Source of the DNA: Actinospineispora eucalypti
Lineage (GTDB): Bacteria; Actinomycetota; Actinomycetes; Mycobacteriales; Pseudonocardiaceae
DNA: 64,000 bases
NCBI GenBank assembly: GCA_014208095.1
Contig: JACHMT010000001.1
Location: forward strand, 496,001 to 560,000
Reading direction: 5' to 3'
Shown here: positions 62,382 to 64,000 of the stretch, one piece after another
How positions within the stretch are numbered: the stretch's first letter is position 1
Layout of the letters: each line of letters starts with the position of its first letter
The notes under the pieces: generated by a model
What the model was told of the DNA's origin: nothing
The model's database searches: none
Seen by the model: the letters and a program-made list of their open reading frames with translations, nothing else
Position numbers and translations under genes: made by a program

Positions 62382-62506
62382 TTCAGTGGGTTCAGCACCG
62401 TGATTCAGTGACTTCTGCAGGGTGGTTCAGTGGCTCTGGCTGCTGAACCGACTGAACCAGCGTGCTGAACCGACTGAACCAGCGTGCTGAACCCACTGAA
62501 TCAGCG
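62358..62506. repeat. 22-bp iteron array, family B, locus 3 (inverted halves)
   Basis: The left half has units GATTCAGTGCCTTCCGCACCGT and GATTCAGTGGGTTCAGCACCGT and two more degenerate units. The right half has inverted units GCTGAACCGACTGAACCAGCGT, twice, and one ending ACTGAATCAGCGG. The P450 stop (62379-62381) is inside. The halves could pair into a long imperfect stem. Confidence 0.93.
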
Positions 62507-62512
62507 GAGGGG

Positions 62513-62893
62513 TTAGAGGCGGCCGGCGGCGACGAAGATGCAGACCAGCAGGATTGCCACGTTGACGGTCACGTTGAACCATTCCTTAGGCCTGCGCTGG
62601 GTGATGGCCAGGCGGGCGTGCATGGCCATCGCGCCGAGCATCACCACGGCCAGCCCCACCGCCGCCCAACCGGCCAGCTGGGGCGCCACGCCGACCAGCG
62701 GCGGCACGATCAGCCCGACCACCGCGAGCAGCTCGCACACCGCGGCGAACCGGACCACCGGCAGCGGGTAGGCGGCCGCGCCGGTCTGCCCGGTCTCCAG
62801 CATGCGCTGCCGGGACATGGTCGACTTCAGGGCGCCGGACAGTGCGAAGATCGCGGCGAGGGCGATCTGCCCGGTCCACAGTGCTGCGTTCAT
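62513..62893 (-). CDS. DoxX-family membrane protein
   Basis: A 126-residue integral membrane protein with four helices (about 5-24, 45-65, 70-90, 103-122). ALWTGQIALAAIFALSGALKS at the N-terminus and FAAVCELLAVVGLIVPPLVG match the DoxX-like family. The function is unknown; relatives act in oxidative-stress membrane complexes in mycobacteria. It is distinct in sequence from the other DoxX-like protein at 44.5 kb. It is divergent from the ROK regulator. Confidence 0.85.
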   Translation of the reverse strand: MNAALWTGQIALAAIFALSGALKSTMSRQRMLETGQTGAAAYPLPVVRFAAVCELLAVVGLIVPPLVGVAPQLAGWAAVGLAVVMLGAMAMHARLAITQRRPKEWFNVTVNVAILLVCIFVAAGRL

Positions 62894-62988
62894 CTCCGGT
62901 TACCTCCTCAGGTAGTTGCCCCCCAAGACGAGGCGGCCGGATCGCCGGTGACAGCTTCCGGGATGAGACGCCGCTAACATCGGCGGCC

Positions 62989-64000
62989 GTGGATGCACCG
63001 CGACGGCCGAGCCCGGGATCGCCCACCTCGTTGAAGGAGGCGAACCAGGCGCGGCTGGTGGACGCGCTGCGCGACGCGGGGACCATGACCCAGGCCGAGC
63101 TGGCCCGGTTCACCGGGCTGGCGCCGTCCACGATCTCCAACATCGTGCGCGCGCTGACCTCGGGCGGGCTGCTCGAGGTGTCGCCCACGGTGAGCCGGGG
63201 CCGCACCGCCCAGGCGGTACGGCTGTCCCGGTCGGCCGGGTTGTTGCTGGCCGCCGACTTCGGGCACCGGCACCTGACCGTCGCGGTGGCCGACCTGGCC
63301 TACCGGATCCTCGGCCGGCGCCGGGTGGCGCTGGAGTGGGACCACCGGGTGGATGACGGGTTGTCCGAGGTGGACCGGCTGGCCGGCGAGCTGCTCACCG
63401 AGCTGGGCGTGGACCGTTCCGCGCTGGTCGGCGTGGGCATGGGCCTGCCGGCCCCGATCGACGTGCGCACCGGTCAGGTCGGCGCGCCGTCCCAGCTGCC
63501 CGGCTGGATCGGAGTGGACGCGGCCGAGCTGGCCGGCCGGCGGCTGGGGGTGTCGGTCCGGGTGGACAACGACGCCAACCTGGGCGCGTTGGCCGAGCAG
63601 CGCTGGGGGGCCGGGCGCGGCGCGGAGCACCTGGCCTACCTGAAGCTCTCCGACGGGGTCGGCTGCGGGCTGGTGATCGCCGGGCGGCTGTTCCGGGGGG
63701 CGATCGGCACCGCCGGCGAGTTGGGCCACGCGACGATGAACGAGTTCGGCGCGCTGTGCCGGTGTGGCAACCGGGGCTGCCTGGAGACGCTGGTGGCCAC
63801 ACCGGCGCTGCTGGCCGAGCTGGCCCGGGTGCACGAGGACGAGCTGACCTCGATCGGCGACGTGATCCGCCTGGCCCGGGCCGGTGAGGTGACCGCGCGG
63901 CGGGTGCTGGACGACGCCGGCCAGCACATCGGGGTGGCCGTGGCGAACCTGTGCAACATCTTCAACCCCGACCGGATAGTCGTCGGCGGCGAACTTTCTC
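62989..64000 (+). CDS. ROK-family transcriptional regulator / sugar kinase (cut by window end)
   Basis: 337 codons are visible and the frame runs off the end. The N-terminal winged helix (about 12-70) has GTMTQAELARFTGLAPSTISNIVRAL, as in NagC/XylR repressors. The ROK domain follows with an ATP-binding strand (LAADFGHRHLTVAV), VRVDNDANLGALAE and GTAGELGHATMNE, and the zinc motif CRCGNRGCLET. It may sense a sugar or phosphosugar. The GTG at 62989 follows TAACAT by eight bases, so translation may be near-leaderless. Confidence 0.92.
   Translation, partial: MDAPRRPSPGSPTSLKEANQARLVDALRDAGTMTQAELARFTGLAPSTISNIVRALTSGGLLEVSPTVSRGRTAQAVRLSRSAGLLLAADFGHRHLTVAVADLAYRILGRRRVALEWDHRVDDGLSEVDRLAGELLTELGVDRSALVGVGMGLPAPIDVRTGQVGAPSQLPGWIGVDAAELAGRRLGVSVRVDNDANLGALAEQRWGAGRGAEHLAYLKLSDGVGCGLVIAGRLFRGAIGTAGELGHATMNEFGALCRCGNRGCLETLVATPALLAELARVHEDELTSIGDVIRLARAGEVTARRVLDDAGQHIGVAVANLCNIFNPDRIVVGGELS

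Overview
The window comes from a very GC-rich actinobacterium. Many genes start with GTG, most operon junctions are 4-bp ATGA/GTGA overlaps, and several starts look leaderless (TAnnnT about 6 nt before the start codon). From 1 to about 34.7 kb the gene order resembles the mycobacterial Rv3645-Rv3678 region: topA, DUF1998 helicase, Tad/Ssd pilus locus, 6C small RNA, HAD phosphatase, Fic-like protein, acs, holin-like protein, EphE-like hydrolase, marP, CoA Nudix, TlpA, nth, small membrane protein, crp, MBL protein. A Pseudonocardiaceae-type organism is likely, but this is inference from gene content and order recalled from knowledge, not from a search.

Layout. 1-8.3 kb (minus): MFS fragment, membrane protein, topA, a WhiA-like protein, a lipoprotein and a K+-independent H+-pyrophosphatase. 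8.6-13 kb: DEAD/DUF1998 helicase facing a degenerate Prim-Pol-like protein with a long Pro/Thr-rich tail. 13-18 kb (minus): ssd-tadA-tadB-tadC-flp-tadE-tadG-like operon, then the 6C RNA. 18.6-34.7 kb: the mycobacteria-like core block. 34.9-42.2 kb (minus): a gcvP-gcvT-gcvH-glyA-sdaA operon behind a tandem glycine riboswitch, which would turn glycine into serine and then pyruvate. 42.3-44.9 kb: a 592-bp MITE-like insertion between convergent genes, an orphan VapC beside a broken VapB, and a MarR/DoxX-like pair. 45-55 kb: MFS, acyl-CoA desaturase plus its reductase with a divergent MerR, thioesterase, AIM24, and a second MerR divergent from a fadA-fadB beta-oxidation operon. 55-64 kb: GNAT, GAF-ANTAR regulator, two P450s, MFS/LysR pair, MgtC, DoxX and a ROK regulator cut by the window end.

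The most unusual signal is a set of short repeats not explained by the genes. (1) A hairpin element with the core GGGCGCCRAACTGGGCGCCC occurs five times. Four copies lie in frame inside proteins (gcvP, the reductase, and twice in tandem in the CoA Nudix), and diverged copies keep the stem by compensatory changes. (2) A perfect 48-bp palindrome sits in frame in gcvP. (3) Two families of 22-bp iterons fill gene 3' ends. One of them, with core CTGAWTCAG, spans convergent gene pairs so closely that it supplies their stop codons. (4) The MITE-like element has 17-bp perfect terminal inverted repeats and a 6-bp target duplication. Several enzymes near these elements appear to have lost catalytic residues (Fic-like, EphE-like, Prim-Pol-like, Ssd).
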